Assembly (NCBI GenBank): GCA_017557785.1
Contig: JAFYYA010000077.1
Span: 33,004-97,003, forward strand
Direction of reading: 5' to 3'
DNA length: 64,000 nucleotides
DNA from: Salinivirgaceae bacterium
GTDB taxonomy: Bacteria > Bacteroidota > Bacteroidia > Bacteroidales > SZUA-534
Below the pieces are notes generated by a model that saw nothing but the letters and a program-made list of their open reading frames with translations, did no database searches and had not been told where the DNA came from. Numbering within the stretch: position 1 is the first letter of the stretch; each line of letters starts with the position of its first letter. This document shows positions 33,192 through 42,564 of the stretch, one piece after another. Position numbers and translations under genes: made by a program.

Positions 33192-35291
33192 TTACTGAAT
33201 AAATCCTTTCTTACGCAGCAAATTCTTTGGGTCGGGTTGGCGACCGCGGAAGTTGACGTAGAGAGTCATCGGGTCGTCGGTGAAGCCACGCTCCAGAATG
33301 TTGCGGCGCAGGCTGGTGGCCACTTCGCGGTTGAAGATGTCGCCAGTCTCCTTGAAGGCGGCAAACACATCGGCATCCAGAACGGCCGCCCATGTATAAC
33401 TGTAATATCCAGCCTCATAGCCAGTTGTGAAGATGTGGCTGAAGTTGGTGCTTCGGTAGCGAACGATTATTTGCGGAATCATACCCATACGCTCCATCGA
33501 TGCCTTTTCAAATGCTTCAACATCAATGGAATCGGTAGTTGTAACCAGATGGTAGTCCATATCAAGTATGGTGGCCGACAGCAGTTCGGTCATCACAAAA
33601 CCCTGATTGAAGGTTGATGCACGCTGAAGGCTTGCAATGAGTGAGTCAGGAATTGTCTCGCCTGTTAGGTAATGTTTTGCGTATGAGCGCATTACTTCGG
33701 GTTCGTAGCACCAGTTTTCCATCAGTTGCGACGGCATCTCAACAAAATCGCGCGGCACACTTGTGCCCGACAAGCTGGCGTAGGTGCACTTCGATAGGAA
33801 TCCGTGCAGAGCGTGGCCAAACTCGTGGAAGAGCGTTTCCACTTCATCCATCGTTAGCAGCGAAGGCTTGTCGGCTGTAGGTTTGGTAAAGTTGCAGACA
33901 TTGCAAATCACTGGCCGATGGTCAACCCCGTCCTTCACATACTGCTCGCAGATGTTGTTCATCCAGGCGCCGCCGCGTTTTCCTGCACGCGGGAAGTAAT
34001 CGCCATAGAAAATGCCCAGCAGCGAGCCATCGGCATCCATAACCTTAAACACTTCAACATCAGGATTATAAACTGGCATTCCCGGCAGTTTTTCGAACTT
34101 CAGACCATAGAGTTTTGTGGCCAAATCGAACACACCCTGGCGTACGTTTTCAAGTTTGAAATATGGCTTCAGCGCTTCTTCGTTGAGATTGTATTTCTCG
34201 TGGCGCAGTTTCTCGGCGTAGAACCACCAGTCCCACGGCTCAAGTTTCTCACCGCGACCTTCGGCATCCATAAGTTTTTGAAGTTCAGCGGCTTCCTTTT
34301 TGGCTTGTGCCAACGACGGCTCCCAAACCGAAGGCAGGAAATCCATCACATTTTTAGAGTTTTTGGCCATCGATGTCTCGAGAATCATGTCGGCAGGATT
34401 GTCAAAACCGAACATTTTTGCCTTCTCAACGCGCAATCTAACAGTTTGATTGATAACCGATTTATTATCGTTTGCGTTGTTATTGTTGCCGCGCATTGTG
34501 TAAGCGATTAGCAGTTCGCGACGCAGTTCACGATTCGTACAATATTGAAGTACAGGAATAAAACTTGATTTCTGCATTGTGAAGAGCCATTTGCCAGGTT
34601 GTCCTGCGGCAGCGGCTTCTTCGGCGGCGGCATTCTTCACATCCTGCGGCAGACCGTCCAAATCCTGTTCATTATCAATCCATTTCTGATAAGCATTGGT
34701 CTCGGCCAGCACGTTGCCGCCAAACTTGATGTCGAGCAGGCCCAACTCCTTGTTAATCTCGCGCAGACGGGCTTTTTGGTCATCGTTAAGGTTTGCGCCA
34801 CTGCGGACGAAACTCTGATATTTCTTTTCTAGCAACCGCATCTGCTCTTGATTGAGATTGAGCGAATCACGCATATCATAAACTGCCTTGATTCGTTTGA
34901 AGAGTGCGGCGTTCAGGCAAATATTGTCGGAATGATCGGAAAGCAAAGGCGTCACCTTTTCTGCAATAGCGTCCATATCTTTGTCAGTATCAGCCGAATA
35001 GAGATTAAAGAAGACATCCGAAACGCGTTCGAGCATTTCGCCCGAATACTCAAGTGCTTCAATAGTATTGGCAAATGTCGGTGGTTCGGGGTTGTTTGCA
35101 ATTGCTTCAATTTCAAGCGAATCCTGCCGCATTCCTTCGATAAAGGCAGGCATATAATGTTCGGTTTTAATCTTGTCGAACGGCGGTACACCATAAGGCG
35201 TGTCAAACTCTGCGAAAAATGGATTTTGTGTATCGGCACACGAAACTGTTATCATTGACATTAAACTGAAAATTAAATATTTGCGTTTCAT
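33192..35291 (-). CDS. dcp: M3-family peptidyl-dipeptidase, lipoprotein
   Basis: A 699-residue zinc peptidase of the M3 family (Dcp type), which removes dipeptides from C-termini or digests oligopeptides. A lipoprotein signal ends at TVSC (Cys18), so it acts in the envelope. The start PPFDKIKTEHYMPAF is typical of Dcp. The zinc motif HEFGH lies near residue 487 within ETLFHEFGHALHGFLS, with the third Glu ligand in the following helix. Transcribed alone, with a strong terminator at 33111-33142. The lipid anchor suggests peptide scavenging at the cell surface or periplasm. Confidence 0.9.
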   Translation of the reverse strand: MKRKYLIFSLMSMITVSCADTQNPFFAEFDTPYGVPPFDKIKTEHYMPAFIEGMRQDSLEIEAIANNPEPPTFANTIEALEYSGEMLERVSDVFFNLYSADTDKDMDAIAEKVTPLLSDHSDNICLNAALFKRIKAVYDMRDSLNLNQEQMRLLEKKYQSFVRSGANLNDDQKARLREINKELGLLDIKFGGNVLAETNAYQKWIDNEQDLDGLPQDVKNAAAEEAAAAGQPGKWLFTMQKSSFIPVLQYCTNRELRRELLIAYTMRGNNNNANDNKSVINQTVRLRVEKAKMFGFDNPADMILETSMAKNSKNVMDFLPSVWEPSLAQAKKEAAELQKLMDAEGRGEKLEPWDWWFYAEKLRHEKYNLNEEALKPYFKLENVRQGVFDLATKLYGLKFEKLPGMPVYNPDVEVFKVMDADGSLLGIFYGDYFPRAGKRGGAWMNNICEQYVKDGVDHRPVICNVCNFTKPTADKPSLLTMDEVETLFHEFGHALHGFLSKCTYASLSGTSVPRDFVEMPSQLMENWCYEPEVMRSYAKHYLTGETIPDSLIASLQRASTFNQGFVMTELLSATILDMDYHLVTTTDSIDVEAFEKASMERMGMIPQIIVRYRSTNFSHIFTTGYEAGYYSYTWAAVLDADVFAAFKETGDIFNREVATSLRRNILERGFTDDPMTLYVNFRGRQPDPKNLLRKKGFIQ

Positions 35292-35366
35292 TTTTATTAC
35301 TTATTATGACTTCGAAAGGTATGTTTTTTTGTTTTACATCATTATTCGGTCGAAACAACCTTTTAT

Positions 35367-35374
35367 TACATTTG
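35367..35374 (+). promoter_or_regulatory. Candidate -7 box of NdpA-like gene
   Basis: TACATTTG fits TAnnTTTG exactly, 20 bases before the ATG at 35394. The -33 TTG is not evident. Confidence 0.5.
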
Positions 35375-35393
35375 CGCACAAAATATCACCCGT

Positions 35394-36440
35394 ATGATTG
35401 ATTATAGCGAAGTAACACTGAATCAGATTGTTGTGCACAACATCGGAAGCCGCTCGGAAGACCAGGGCGTACAAATTTCGAAAGCACCGACGCAGATTTT
35501 TGACGAAACGGCCGAGGACATTCTAAAGACATATTTCCTGTCGCATTTCAAGACCGAATACTTCTACCAATTTGTGGATAACGAAGATTTACAGCAAAAT
35601 GCGGTTTACGATTCCGTCAGCAAGGTGTTCGACGACAATGCCCAGTTCTATCAGCAATCCACCAACATCGCCTGGCATCTGTATGAAAAATCGAACCACC
35701 CAAACATCAAAACTGGCGAATTTTATATGGTGTATTTCAGCGGAATACAGATTGACGGTGTGGCCGTTGACGCCATCGGAATTTTTAAATCGGAAAACAA
35801 GGACACATATATAAAGGTGTGCCAGCAGGGCGACAGTTACGGCGTTGAATACGAAAACGGCATAAATATCAAGAAGTTGGACAAAGGATGCTTGATTCTG
35901 AACAACGAGCGCGAGACTGGCTACCAGGTGGCCATTGTCGACAGCACCAACCGCGGCGACGAGGCAATGTACTGGCGCGAGAGTTTCCTGAACGTGATGC
36001 CGCGCGAGAATGAATACTACCAAACCAACCAACTGTTCGACATCTGCAAGAATTTCAGCCACGATATGCTCACATCGCAAAACAAGGTTGACAAGGCCGA
36101 CCAGGTGACTTTTATGAAGCGCGCCGAGCAGTTCTTCAACACAAACGACTTTTTCGATAGCGAGCAGTTTAAGAACGATGTTATTGGCAACGAGCAGGTT
36201 AGCGCGGCATTCGAAGACTACAAACGCAAGTTCGAGAACCAAAAGATGCTCTCGCCTATTGACCAGTTCGAGATTTCGGGCGAGGCCGTCAAACGTGGCA
36301 AAAAATATTTCCGCAGCGTGATTAAACTCGACAAAAATTTCCACATCTACGTGCACGCTAATCCCGATTACATCGAGAAAGGCTTCGACGAGCACAAAGG
36401 ATTGAAATTCTATAAGTTATTCTTTAGCAACGAGGAATAA
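35394..36440 (+). CDS. Nucleoid-associated protein (NdpA/YejK family)
   Basis: A 348-residue protein of the 37-kDa nucleoid-associated family (NA37). It is mixed alpha/beta, cytoplasmic, without membrane segments. Family marks are the N-terminal VHNIGSRSEDQGVQISK, the middle FYMVYFSGIQIDGVAVDAIG and the C-terminal SVIKLDKNFHIYVHANPDYI. It is thought to bind the nucleoid, with no defined enzymatic role. The gene is single, between divergent dcp and a repeat-filled gap. Confidence 0.85.
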   Translation: MIDYSEVTLNQIVVHNIGSRSEDQGVQISKAPTQIFDETAEDILKTYFLSHFKTEYFYQFVDNEDLQQNAVYDSVSKVFDDNAQFYQQSTNIAWHLYEKSNHPNIKTGEFYMVYFSGIQIDGVAVDAIGIFKSENKDTYIKVCQQGDSYGVEYENGINIKKLDKGCLILNNERETGYQVAIVDSTNRGDEAMYWRESFLNVMPRENEYYQTNQLFDICKNFSHDMLTSQNKVDKADQVTFMKRAEQFFNTNDFFDSEQFKNDVIGNEQVSAAFEDYKRKFENQKMLSPIDQFEISGEAVKRGKKYFRSVIKLDKNFHIYVHANPDYIEKGFDEHKGLKFYKLFFSNEE

Positions 36441-36652
36441 ATAATGGTATTGGGTGTTAGGTATTAGTGGATTTAGAATTATGAATTACGAGAAAACATT
36501 ATTCATTAAACTTTACACTTTACTCAACCTTCTAAACTCTAAACTTCTTTCCGATAGCTATCGGAACAGCGAAGCCCCCGATAGCTATCGGGATTAACTT
36601 CTTAACTTTTAAACTTAAAACTTCGAAATCTTATAACTTAAAACTTAAAAAT
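36441..36652. repeat. Repeat-filled intergenic gap with two REP-like palindromes
   Basis: TCCGATAGCTATCGGA (36550-36565) and CCCGATAGCTATCGGG (36577-36592) are perfect palindromes separated by ACAGCGAAGCC, which matches, inverted, the CGCTTCGCT flank of the copy near 9517. Around them are TTACACTTTACTC (inverse of the 27-bp repeat family) and many AACTTAAAACTT units. No gene is seen here. Confidence 0.7.
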
Positions 36653-36940
36653 ATGGCAAGCAAAAGACAACTTAAAGGCGACATCACTTTCATTGTCAAA
36701 GAGATGGTTAGCGAATGCATTGCATACACAATGCTGGTTCCGAACGTTGACATCAAGGCTACTGAAGACCTGATGAACGACATTCTGGATTATTACGGAA
36801 AGGCTTTGGCTGATATCAACGCAGTCCGCAAAAACAAGACCGACGAGCGTGGCGACAACTTGAAAGCCATCCGCAACGACGTCCGTCAGAAGGTGGCAGA
36901 ATTCGTTGGCCGTATGGCAAAACTCAGCGAAAGCAAATAA
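36653..36940 (+). CDS. Conserved small helical protein of unknown function
   Basis: A 95-residue soluble protein, predicted all-helical and rich in Lys, Asp and Glu. It has no signal peptide, no Cys pair and no recognised domain. The start [19 protein letters not shown] resembles small proteins of similar length often encoded upstream of thrS-type or other housekeeping genes in Bacteroidota, but I cannot name the family. The thrS promoter lies immediately after it, so it is probably its own unit. Codon use is like that of core genes, which supports it as real. Confidence 0.65.
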   Translation: MASKRQLKGDITFIVKEMVSECIAYTMLVPNVDIKATEDLMNDILDYYGKALADINAVRKNKTDERGDNLKAIRNDVRQKVAEFVGRMAKLSESK

Positions 36941-36952
36941 AAAAGAAAACTA

Positions 36953-36983
36953 TTGGCAAAACGGAACACAAATAGTACCTTTG
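36953..36983 (+). promoter_or_regulatory. Promoter of the thrS-infC-rpmI-rplT operon
   Basis: TTG at 36953-36955 and TACCTTTG at 36976-36983 are 20 bases apart, an exact Bacteroidota -33/-7 pair. The ATG of thrS follows 27 bases later, leaving a leader of only about 20 bases, too short for a T-box or attenuator. Confidence 0.75.
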
Positions 36984-37010
36984 CCGACCATTTTTAGTGG
37001 ACATATTATT

Positions 37011-38951
37011 ATGATAAAGATAACATTTCCTGACGGCAGCACGCGCGAGTTTGAGAGCGGTGTTACCGGTATGCAGATTGCTGAGAGCATCAGCCCGAGG
37101 CTGGCAAAAGAAGTTCTGTCGGTGAACGTGAACGACGAAACCATCGACCTTGCCCGCCCAATCACAACCGACGCGAAAATCAAACTCAACAAATGGGACG
37201 ACGCAGAGGGCAAACACACCTTCTGGCACTCGTCGGCGCACTTGCTGGCAGAGGCCTTGCAGGAACTCTACCCTGGCGTGAAATTCGGCATCGGTCCTGC
37301 CATCGAGAACGGTTTTTATTACGACGTTGACCTTGGCGACCGCCAGATTTCAGAATCGGATTTCGGTGCTATCGAGCAGAAAATGATGCAGTTGGTTCAG
37401 GCCAAATCGCAGTTTGTCCGCACAGAGGTTTCGAAAGCCGACGCGCTCAAATTCTTCGGCGACAAAGACGAAATCTACAAGGTTGAACTCATCAACGACC
37501 TTGAGGACGGCAAAATCAGTTTCTACAAGCAAGGCAACTTCACCGACCTTTGCCGCGGTCCGCACTTGTTCGACACATCGGTAATCAAAGCCGTGAAAGT
37601 GTTGAGTGTGGCAGGTGCATACTGGCGTGGCGACGAGAAGCGCAAACAGCTCACCCGCATCTACGCCATCACCTTCCCGCAGAAGAAACTCTTGGACGAG
37701 TATCTTGTTCTGCTTGAGGAGGCTAAGAAGCGCGACCACCGCAAAATCGGCAAGGAAATGGAACTCTTTATGTTCTCGGATATGGTGGGCAAAGGTCTGC
37801 CAATCTGGCTGCCGAAAGGCACTGCCGTACGTCTTCGCCTTGAGGATTATCTGAAAAAGATTCAAAAACGATATGGTTATCAGCAGGTTATGACACCGCA
37901 CATCGGCGGAAAACAACTTTACGTAACTTCGGGCCACTGGGACCACTACGGAAAAGACAGTTTCCAGCCAATCACCACACCCGAAGAGGGCGAGGTTTAT
38001 ATGCTGAAGCCGATGAACTGCCCGCACCACTGTATGATTTACAAGAACGCGCCGCGCTCATACAAAGACCTTCCGCTGCGAATTGCAGAGTTCGGAACCG
38101 TTTATCGCTATGAGCAAAGTGGTGAACTTCACGGACTTACACGCGTTCGCTCGTTCACGCAGGACGACGCTCACCTTTTCTGCCGTCCCGACCAGGTGAA
38201 AGAGGAATTCTGCAAGGTGATGGACATTATCCAAATCATTTTCAAGGCTTTGAACTTCGACAAGGTTGAAGCGCAGATTTCGCTTCGCGACCCGAACAAC
38301 CACGAGAAATACGTGGGCAGCGATGAACTTTGGGCAAAGGCCGAGCAGGAGATTATCGAGGCCTGCAAGGAGAAGAACCTTGACGCAGTGGTTGAGTATG
38401 GCGAGGCCGCCTTCTACGGTCCGAAACTCGACTTTATGGTTCGCGACGCAATCGGCCGCCGCTGGCAGTTGGGCACAATTCAGGTGGACTACAACCTGCC
38501 CGAGCGATTCGACCTTGAATATATGGGTGCTGACAATCAGAAACATCGGCCAGTGATGATTCACCGCGCGCCTTTCGGCTCAATGGAGCGTTTTGTTGCC
38601 GTGCTGATAGAGCACACTGGTGGCAAATTCCCATTGTGGTTGACACCAGAACAGGCTGTAATTCTGCCAATTAGCGAAAAATACAACGATTTTGCACAAA
38701 AGGTTTCCAATATTCTGGAAAATTACGATATTCGCACCGCCGTTGACGAGCGCAACGAGAAGATAGGTAAAAAGATACGAGACAATGAGTTAAAGCGTAT
38801 CCCCTATATGCTAATCGTTGGCGAAAAAGAGGCCGAGAGCAACACAGTTTCCGTCCGCCGACAGGGCGACGGCGACAAAGGCTCAATGAGTCTTGAAGAG
38901 TTTGCAAAACTCGTCAATAGCGAAGTGGAAGAGGCAATGAAGTCTAACTAA
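37011..38951 (+). CDS. thrS: Threonyl-tRNA synthetase
   Basis: A 646-residue class II synthetase. It has the N-terminal TGS domain ([16 protein letters not shown]), the editing domain near residue 75 with [11 protein letters not shown], then a catalytic core with [10 protein letters not shown] (zinc Cys near 335) and [20 protein letters not shown] (motif 2), [11 protein letters not shown] (motif 3), and the anticodon domain. The length is normal. ATG 37011 is chosen because it starts [10 protein letters not shown]; the longer frame upstream runs into the promoter. It is first of the operon with infC, rpmI and rplT, a layout known from many bacteria. Confidence 0.97.
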   Translation: MIKITFPDGSTREFESGVTGMQIAESISPRLAKEVLSVNVNDETIDLARPITTDAKIKLNKWDDAEGKHTFWHSSAHLLAEALQELYPGVKFGIGPAIENGFYYDVDLGDRQISESDFGAIEQKMMQLVQAKSQFVRTEVSKADALKFFGDKDEIYKVELINDLEDGKISFYKQGNFTDLCRGPHLFDTSVIKAVKVLSVAGAYWRGDEKRKQLTRIYAITFPQKKLLDEYLVLLEEAKKRDHRKIGKEMELFMFSDMVGKGLPIWLPKGTAVRLRLEDYLKKIQKRYGYQQVMTPHIGGKQLYVTSGHWDHYGKDSFQPITTPEEGEVYMLKPMNCPHHCMIYKNAPRSYKDLPLRIAEFGTVYRYEQSGELHGLTRVRSFTQDDAHLFCRPDQVKEEFCKVMDIIQIIFKALNFDKVEAQISLRDPNNHEKYVGSDELWAKAEQEIIEACKEKNLDAVVEYGEAAFYGPKLDFMVRDAIGRRWQLGTIQVDYNLPERFDLEYMGADNQKHRPVMIHRAPFGSMERFVAVLIEHTGGKFPLWLTPEQAVILPISEKYNDFAQKVSNILENYDIRTAVDERNEKIGKKIRDNELKRIPYMLIVGEKEAESNTVSVRRQGDGDKGSMSLEEFAKLVNSEVEEAMKSN

Positions 38952-38969
38952 TTATAGGAGAACCATATA

Positions 38970-39518
38970 ATAGAAAACAAACCACAAGGGAAGTCCGGGT
39001 CAGATGACAAGGCTGCCAATAGGATTAATGAGGAAATCAGAGTGCCGAAAGTCCGCTTAGTGGGCGACAACGTGGAGCAAGGCATCTACAGCATTCGCGA
39101 CGCTCTGAAAATTGCCGAAGAACAAGGAGTTGACTTGGTGGAGATTTCGCCAAACGCCGACCCACCGGTATGCAAAGTGATTGATTACAGCAAGTTCCTT
39201 TATGCTTTGAAAAAGAAGCAGAAGGAGATGAAAGCCAACGCTTCGAAGGTTGTAATCAAAGTTATCCGCTTCGGGCCGCAAACCGACGAGCACGACTTCA
39301 ACTTCAAAAAGAACCACGCAATCAAGTTCCTTGAAGAGGGTGCGAAAGTGAAGGTTTACGTGTTCTTTAAAGGCCGCTCAATCCTGTTCAAAGACCAGGG
39401 CGAATTGGTTCTGCTGAGACTGGCCAACGAACTTGAAGACTACGGCAAAGTTGAGCAGTTGCCGACTCTTGAGGGTAAAAGAATGATAATGACTATTGTA
39501 CCGAAAAAGAAAAAATAA
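38970..39518 (+). CDS. infC: Translation initiation factor IF-3, probable AUA start
   Basis: IF-3 binds the 30S subunit and checks start-codon choice. The open frame reads [10 protein letters not shown]... then [18 protein letters not shown] and continues to VPKKKK, matching the family through both domains. No ATG is found between the thrS stop and the conserved NRINEEI; the first in-frame ATG or GTG candidate is GTG 39042, which cuts off the conserved start of the N-domain. An AGGAG at 38956-38960 lies nine bases before the ATA at 38970. So a rare AUA start giving 182 residues (normal length) fits best. In E. coli infC starts at AUU and is autoregulated through this. Confidence 0.8.
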   Translation: MENKPQGKSGSDDKAANRINEEIRVPKVRLVGDNVEQGIYSIRDALKIAEEQGVDLVEISPNADPPVCKVIDYSKFLYALKKKQKEMKANASKVVIKVIRFGPQTDEHDFNFKKNHAIKFLEEGAKVKVYVFFKGRSILFKDQGELVLLRLANELEDYGKVEQLPTLEGKRMIMTIVPKKKK

Positions 39519-39537
39519 ATTTAAATTTTGTACAGTT

Positions 39538-39735
39538 ATGCCTAAGATGAAAACCAATTCCGGCGCAAAGAAAAGATTCGTGCTTACAGGCACCGGAAAA
39601 ATCAAAAGAAAACACGCTTACAAAAGCCACATCCTGACTAAGAAAGGGACTAAGCAAAAGCGTAACCTGACCTATTTCACAACCGTTGACAAGGCTGATG
39701 TTAAGAACATCAAACTTTGCCTGGCAATGAGATAG
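39538..39735 (+). CDS. rpmI: Ribosomal protein bL35
   Basis: A 65-residue basic protein with the bL35 pattern [14 protein letters not shown], then [14 protein letters not shown] in the middle. It follows infC by 19 bases. ATG 39538 is the family start; frames further upstream overlap the 3' end of infC. Confidence 0.95.
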   Translation: MPKMKTNSGAKKRFVLTGTGKIKRKHAYKSHILTKKGTKQKRNLTYFTTVDKADVKNIKLCLAMR

Positions 39736-39836
39736 TCAATCCAAAAAATTAAATTTAATTGTTTAACCGCGAATGTTTTAGCTGTCGAAGTTTCCTAAAG
39801 GAGAGGAACGCTAACCATTCCTAAAATCGTAAAATT

Positions 39837-40181
39837 ATGCCGCGTTCAGTAAATCACGTAGCTTCAAGAGCAAGAAGGAAGAAAATTTTAAAACAAACCA
39901 AAGGTAATTTCCTTGGCCGCGCCAATGTGTGGACCGTTGCCAAAAACACCTTTGAAAAAGGCCAACAATACGCCTATCGCGACCGCCGCAACAAGAAACG
40001 CTCATTCCGCGCTTTGTGGATTCAGCGTATCAACGCCGGCGCCCGCCAATACGGGTTGTCATACTCAGAACTTATTGGCAAACTGGCGAAAGCAAATGTT
40101 GAAATCAACCGCAAAGTCCTTGCTGACCTTGCAATGAACCAACCAAAGGCTTTCGAAGCCGTAGTTAATTCGGTAAAATAA
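39837..40181 (+). CDS. rplT: Ribosomal protein bL20
   Basis: A 114-residue basic protein, bL20: [20 protein letters not shown] at the N-terminus, then [20 protein letters not shown]. It follows rpmI by 101 bases. In that gap, GTTTCCT and AGGAAC can pair in a small hairpin (39790-39809); in other bacteria bL20 represses its own operon by binding RNA in this area, but I cannot show that here. A strong terminator follows. Confidence 0.96.
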   Translation: MPRSVNHVASRARRKKILKQTKGNFLGRANVWTVAKNTFEKGQQYAYRDRRNKKRSFRALWIQRINAGARQYGLSYSELIGKLAKANVEINRKVLADLAMNQPKAFEAVVNSVK

Positions 40182-40212
40182 ATCAAGATTTTCAATTGAG
40201 GTACAATAGATA

Positions 40213-40240
40213 AGCCGTTCCTTAGGGGACGGCTTTTTTT
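40213..40240 (+). terminator. Terminator of thrS-infC-rpmI-rplT
   Basis: AGCCGTTCC pairs with GGGGACGGCT (one G-U pair) over a short loop, then seven T. Confidence 0.9.
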
Positions 40241-40303
40241 GTATACTATGATAAATACTGACAAAAGAGTTGCAACACAACAATAGTTTTTTTCGTCATT
40301 CGT

Positions 40304-40334
40304 TTGATTCTTATCGAAATTCGACAAACCTTTG
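40304..40334 (+). promoter_or_regulatory. Promoter of dapB-lepB
   Basis: TTG at 40304-40306 and AACCTTTG at 40327-40334 (first base off the TAnnTTTG consensus) are 20 bases apart. The dapB ATG follows at 40365. Confidence 0.55.
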
Positions 40335-40364
40335 CGTCAAAATACATATATAAATTTTAAGAGA

Positions 40365-41093
40365 ATGAAATTAGCGATTATCGGATACGGACGGATGGGC
40401 CACGAGATTGAGGCCATTGCCGTGAAAAGAGGGCACGAAGTTGTGCTGACCATCGACAAGGACAATATGCAAGACCTTGAAAGCGAGAAGTTTAAATCAG
40501 TTGATGTGGCCATTGAATTCACATTCCCTGAATCGGCTGTTGGCGACTATCTGAAGTGCTTCAAGGCGGGTGTGCCTGTGGTTACGGGCACCACGGGCTG
40601 GCTCGACCAACGCCCGATGGTTGAGGACGAGTGCCGCAAACAGAACGGCGGTTTCCTTTACGCTTCGAACTTCAGTCTGGGCGTGAACCTGTTCTTTGAA
40701 CTAAACCGCAAACTTGCCGAAATGATGAGCAGTTTCCCCGATTATTCGGTGAGAATGAATGAGATACACCATATTCACAAATTGGATGCGCCGAGCGGAA
40801 CGGCCATCACCTTGGGCGAGGACATTGTGAAAATCAATCCGAGACTCGACAAGTGGGTGAAAACCGCTGACTGTCAGCCGGATGAGTTGCCGATAACATC
40901 GGAACGCATTGGCGAAGTGCCTGGCACTCACGAAGTTTTCTACCGCTCTGAGGCCGACGAGATTACCATCCGCCACGAGGCCTTCAATCGCAAGGGTTTC
41001 GCGCTTGGCGCTGTTGTGGCCGCCGAGTTTATGGCTGGCAAACGGGGCATCTACAGTATGAAAGATGTATTTGACTCAATATTAAAACATTAA
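40365..41093 (+). CDS. dapB: 4-hydroxy-tetrahydrodipicolinate reductase
   Basis: A 242-residue NAD(P)H-dependent enzyme of lysine and diaminopimelate synthesis. The Rossmann start is KLAIIGYGRMGHEIE; the substrate loop EIHHIHKLDAPSGTA carries the catalytic His-His and Lys. It is shorter than E. coli DapB (273 residues) but fits the Bacteroidota type. ATG 40365 is chosen at the Rossmann start; an upstream ATG at 40332 falls inside the promoter. The next gene lepB begins three bases later, so both are coexpressed, linking peptidoglycan precursor supply and protein export. Confidence 0.95.
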   Translation: MKLAIIGYGRMGHEIEAIAVKRGHEVVLTIDKDNMQDLESEKFKSVDVAIEFTFPESAVGDYLKCFKAGVPVVTGTTGWLDQRPMVEDECRKQNGGFLYASNFSLGVNLFFELNRKLAEMMSSFPDYSVRMNEIHHIHKLDAPSGTAITLGEDIVKINPRLDKWVKTADCQPDELPITSERIGEVPGTHEVFYRSEADEITIRHEAFNRKGFALGAVVAAEFMAGKRGIYSMKDVFDSILKH

Positions 41094-41096
41094 GCA

Positions 41097-42422
41097 ATGG
41101 AAAAGCCGTCAAAGAAAGACATAATCAAATTCAGCATCGCAATCGTAATCTACATTCTGTGGATTATCTGGAACGGCAGTCTGTGGTGGCTGCTGGGCAT
41201 TCCTGTGATTTTCGACGTCTACATCACCAAAAAAGTTCATTGGGCTTTTTGGAAGAAAAAAGGCGTTGAGAAGCAGACAAAAACCGTGGAATGGATTGAT
41301 GCTGTGATATTTGCGGTGGTAGTTGCGTCACTCATCCGCACGTTCTTGTTCGAGGCGTACACCATCCCCACTTCGTCAATGGAAAAATCGCTGCTTGTGG
41401 GCGACTATCTGTTTGTAAATAAGTTCACTTACGGCCCGCGCAAGCCGATTACACCAATTTCAGTACCATTCGTGCATCACACGATGCCGTTCACTGCCAC
41501 AACACGTTCATATTCTGATGTTTGGCAGCGCAAATACACACGTATGGCTGGCTTCCGCAAGATTAAGAACAACGATGTGGTGGTATTCAACTTTCCCGAA
41601 GGCGACACGGTTTGCCTTGAAAATCAAGCACCTAGTTACCATCAACTGGTGCGCGACTACGGCCGCGAGAAAATCTGGCAATACTACACCATCGGCTATC
41701 GCCCCGTTGACAAGCGCGAAAACTACATCAAACGCTGCGTGGCCATTCCTGGCGACTCGCTCAAAATTGTTGACGGACAACTGTTTATCAACGGAAAGCC
41801 GCAAGAAGAAATCGGCATCAAGCAGTATCGTTACGACATCATAACCGATGGTACATCGTTCAGTCCCAAGGCTTTACAGAAGTTGGGAATATCGATGGAA
41901 GACATCAGCCGCAGCCAAATTGCCGCAGGACACTACCAAATTCCACTGACGCCCGAAATGGTTGAAAGCCTGCGTAACTTCCGCTTTATCAGAGAGATAA
42001 AACGCGTCAACGCAGGCGACCGCTACGACGGTAGCAACTTCCCGCACGACGCGCGCTATCGCTGGAACGAAGACAATTTCGGCCCGCTGTGGGTTCCGCA
42101 GAAGGGCGCAACCATCGATTTAACAATTGACAATCTGCCTTTGTATCAGCGCATTATCCGCATCTACGAAGGCAACGACCTGCAAGTGAAGGACAGCACC
42201 ATATATATAAATGGGCAGCCCGCCGACAAGTACACATTTGCAATGGACTACTACTGGATGATGGGCGACAACCGCCACAACTCGCTTGACTCGCGTTTCT
42301 GGGGCTTTGTGCCTGAAGACCACATAGTTGGCAAGGCTTCGATGATTTGGTTCTCGTCGGACAAGGACCAATCGTTCCCGAAAAACATCCGCTGGCGCAG
42401 GTTGTTCAAATTCATTCACTGA
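41097..42422 (+). CDS. lepB: Signal peptidase I, large Bacteroidota form
   Basis: A 441-residue type I signal peptidase. Catalytic Ser lies in IPTSSMEKSLL near residue 94, and catalytic Lys in KRCVAIPGDSL near residue 213; the conserved box GDNRHNSLDSRFWG is near 394. N-terminal membrane helices span about 8-45 and 67-90. At 441 residues it is much larger than the usual 200-320, with a long insertion (about 255-345) between boxes, as is common in Bacteroidota. It removes signal peptides at the periplasmic face. It is translationally close to dapB (3 bases). Confidence 0.93.
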   Translation: MEKPSKKDIIKFSIAIVIYILWIIWNGSLWWLLGIPVIFDVYITKKVHWAFWKKKGVEKQTKTVEWIDAVIFAVVVASLIRTFLFEAYTIPTSSMEKSLLVGDYLFVNKFTYGPRKPITPISVPFVHHTMPFTATTRSYSDVWQRKYTRMAGFRKIKNNDVVVFNFPEGDTVCLENQAPSYHQLVRDYGREKIWQYYTIGYRPVDKRENYIKRCVAIPGDSLKIVDGQLFINGKPQEEIGIKQYRYDIITDGTSFSPKALQKLGISMEDISRSQIAAGHYQIPLTPEMVESLRNFRFIREIKRVNAGDRYDGSNFPHDARYRWNEDNFGPLWVPQKGATIDLTIDNLPLYQRIIRIYEGNDLQVKDSTIYINGQPADKYTFAMDYYWMMGDNRHNSLDSRFWGFVPEDHIVGKASMIWFSSDKDQSFPKNIRWRRLFKFIH

Positions 42423-42468
42423 TTGAAGGGCTGAAGGATTGAAGGACTGAAGGACTGAAGGATTGAAG
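42421..42468. repeat. Tandem repeat of an 8-base unit (GAYTGAAG)
   Basis: Six tandem copies of GATTGAAG, GGCTGAAG or GACTGAAG begin within the lepB stop codon. The rest of the 142-base gap holds TTACTC-type filler related to the 27-bp repeat. No gene or clear promoter is seen. Confidence 0.75.
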
Positions 42469-42564
42469 GAATTACGAATTACGAGCTAATTCCACATACA
42501 TTACTCGTTACTCTTTAAACCTTACTCAATTTCTAAAAAGCAAAGCGCCAAACTTGTAGGAATA

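Noticed and set aside
42421-42468. A CRISPR array or coding repeat
   Set aside because: The units are 8 bases in tandem without spacers and lie after a stop codon.
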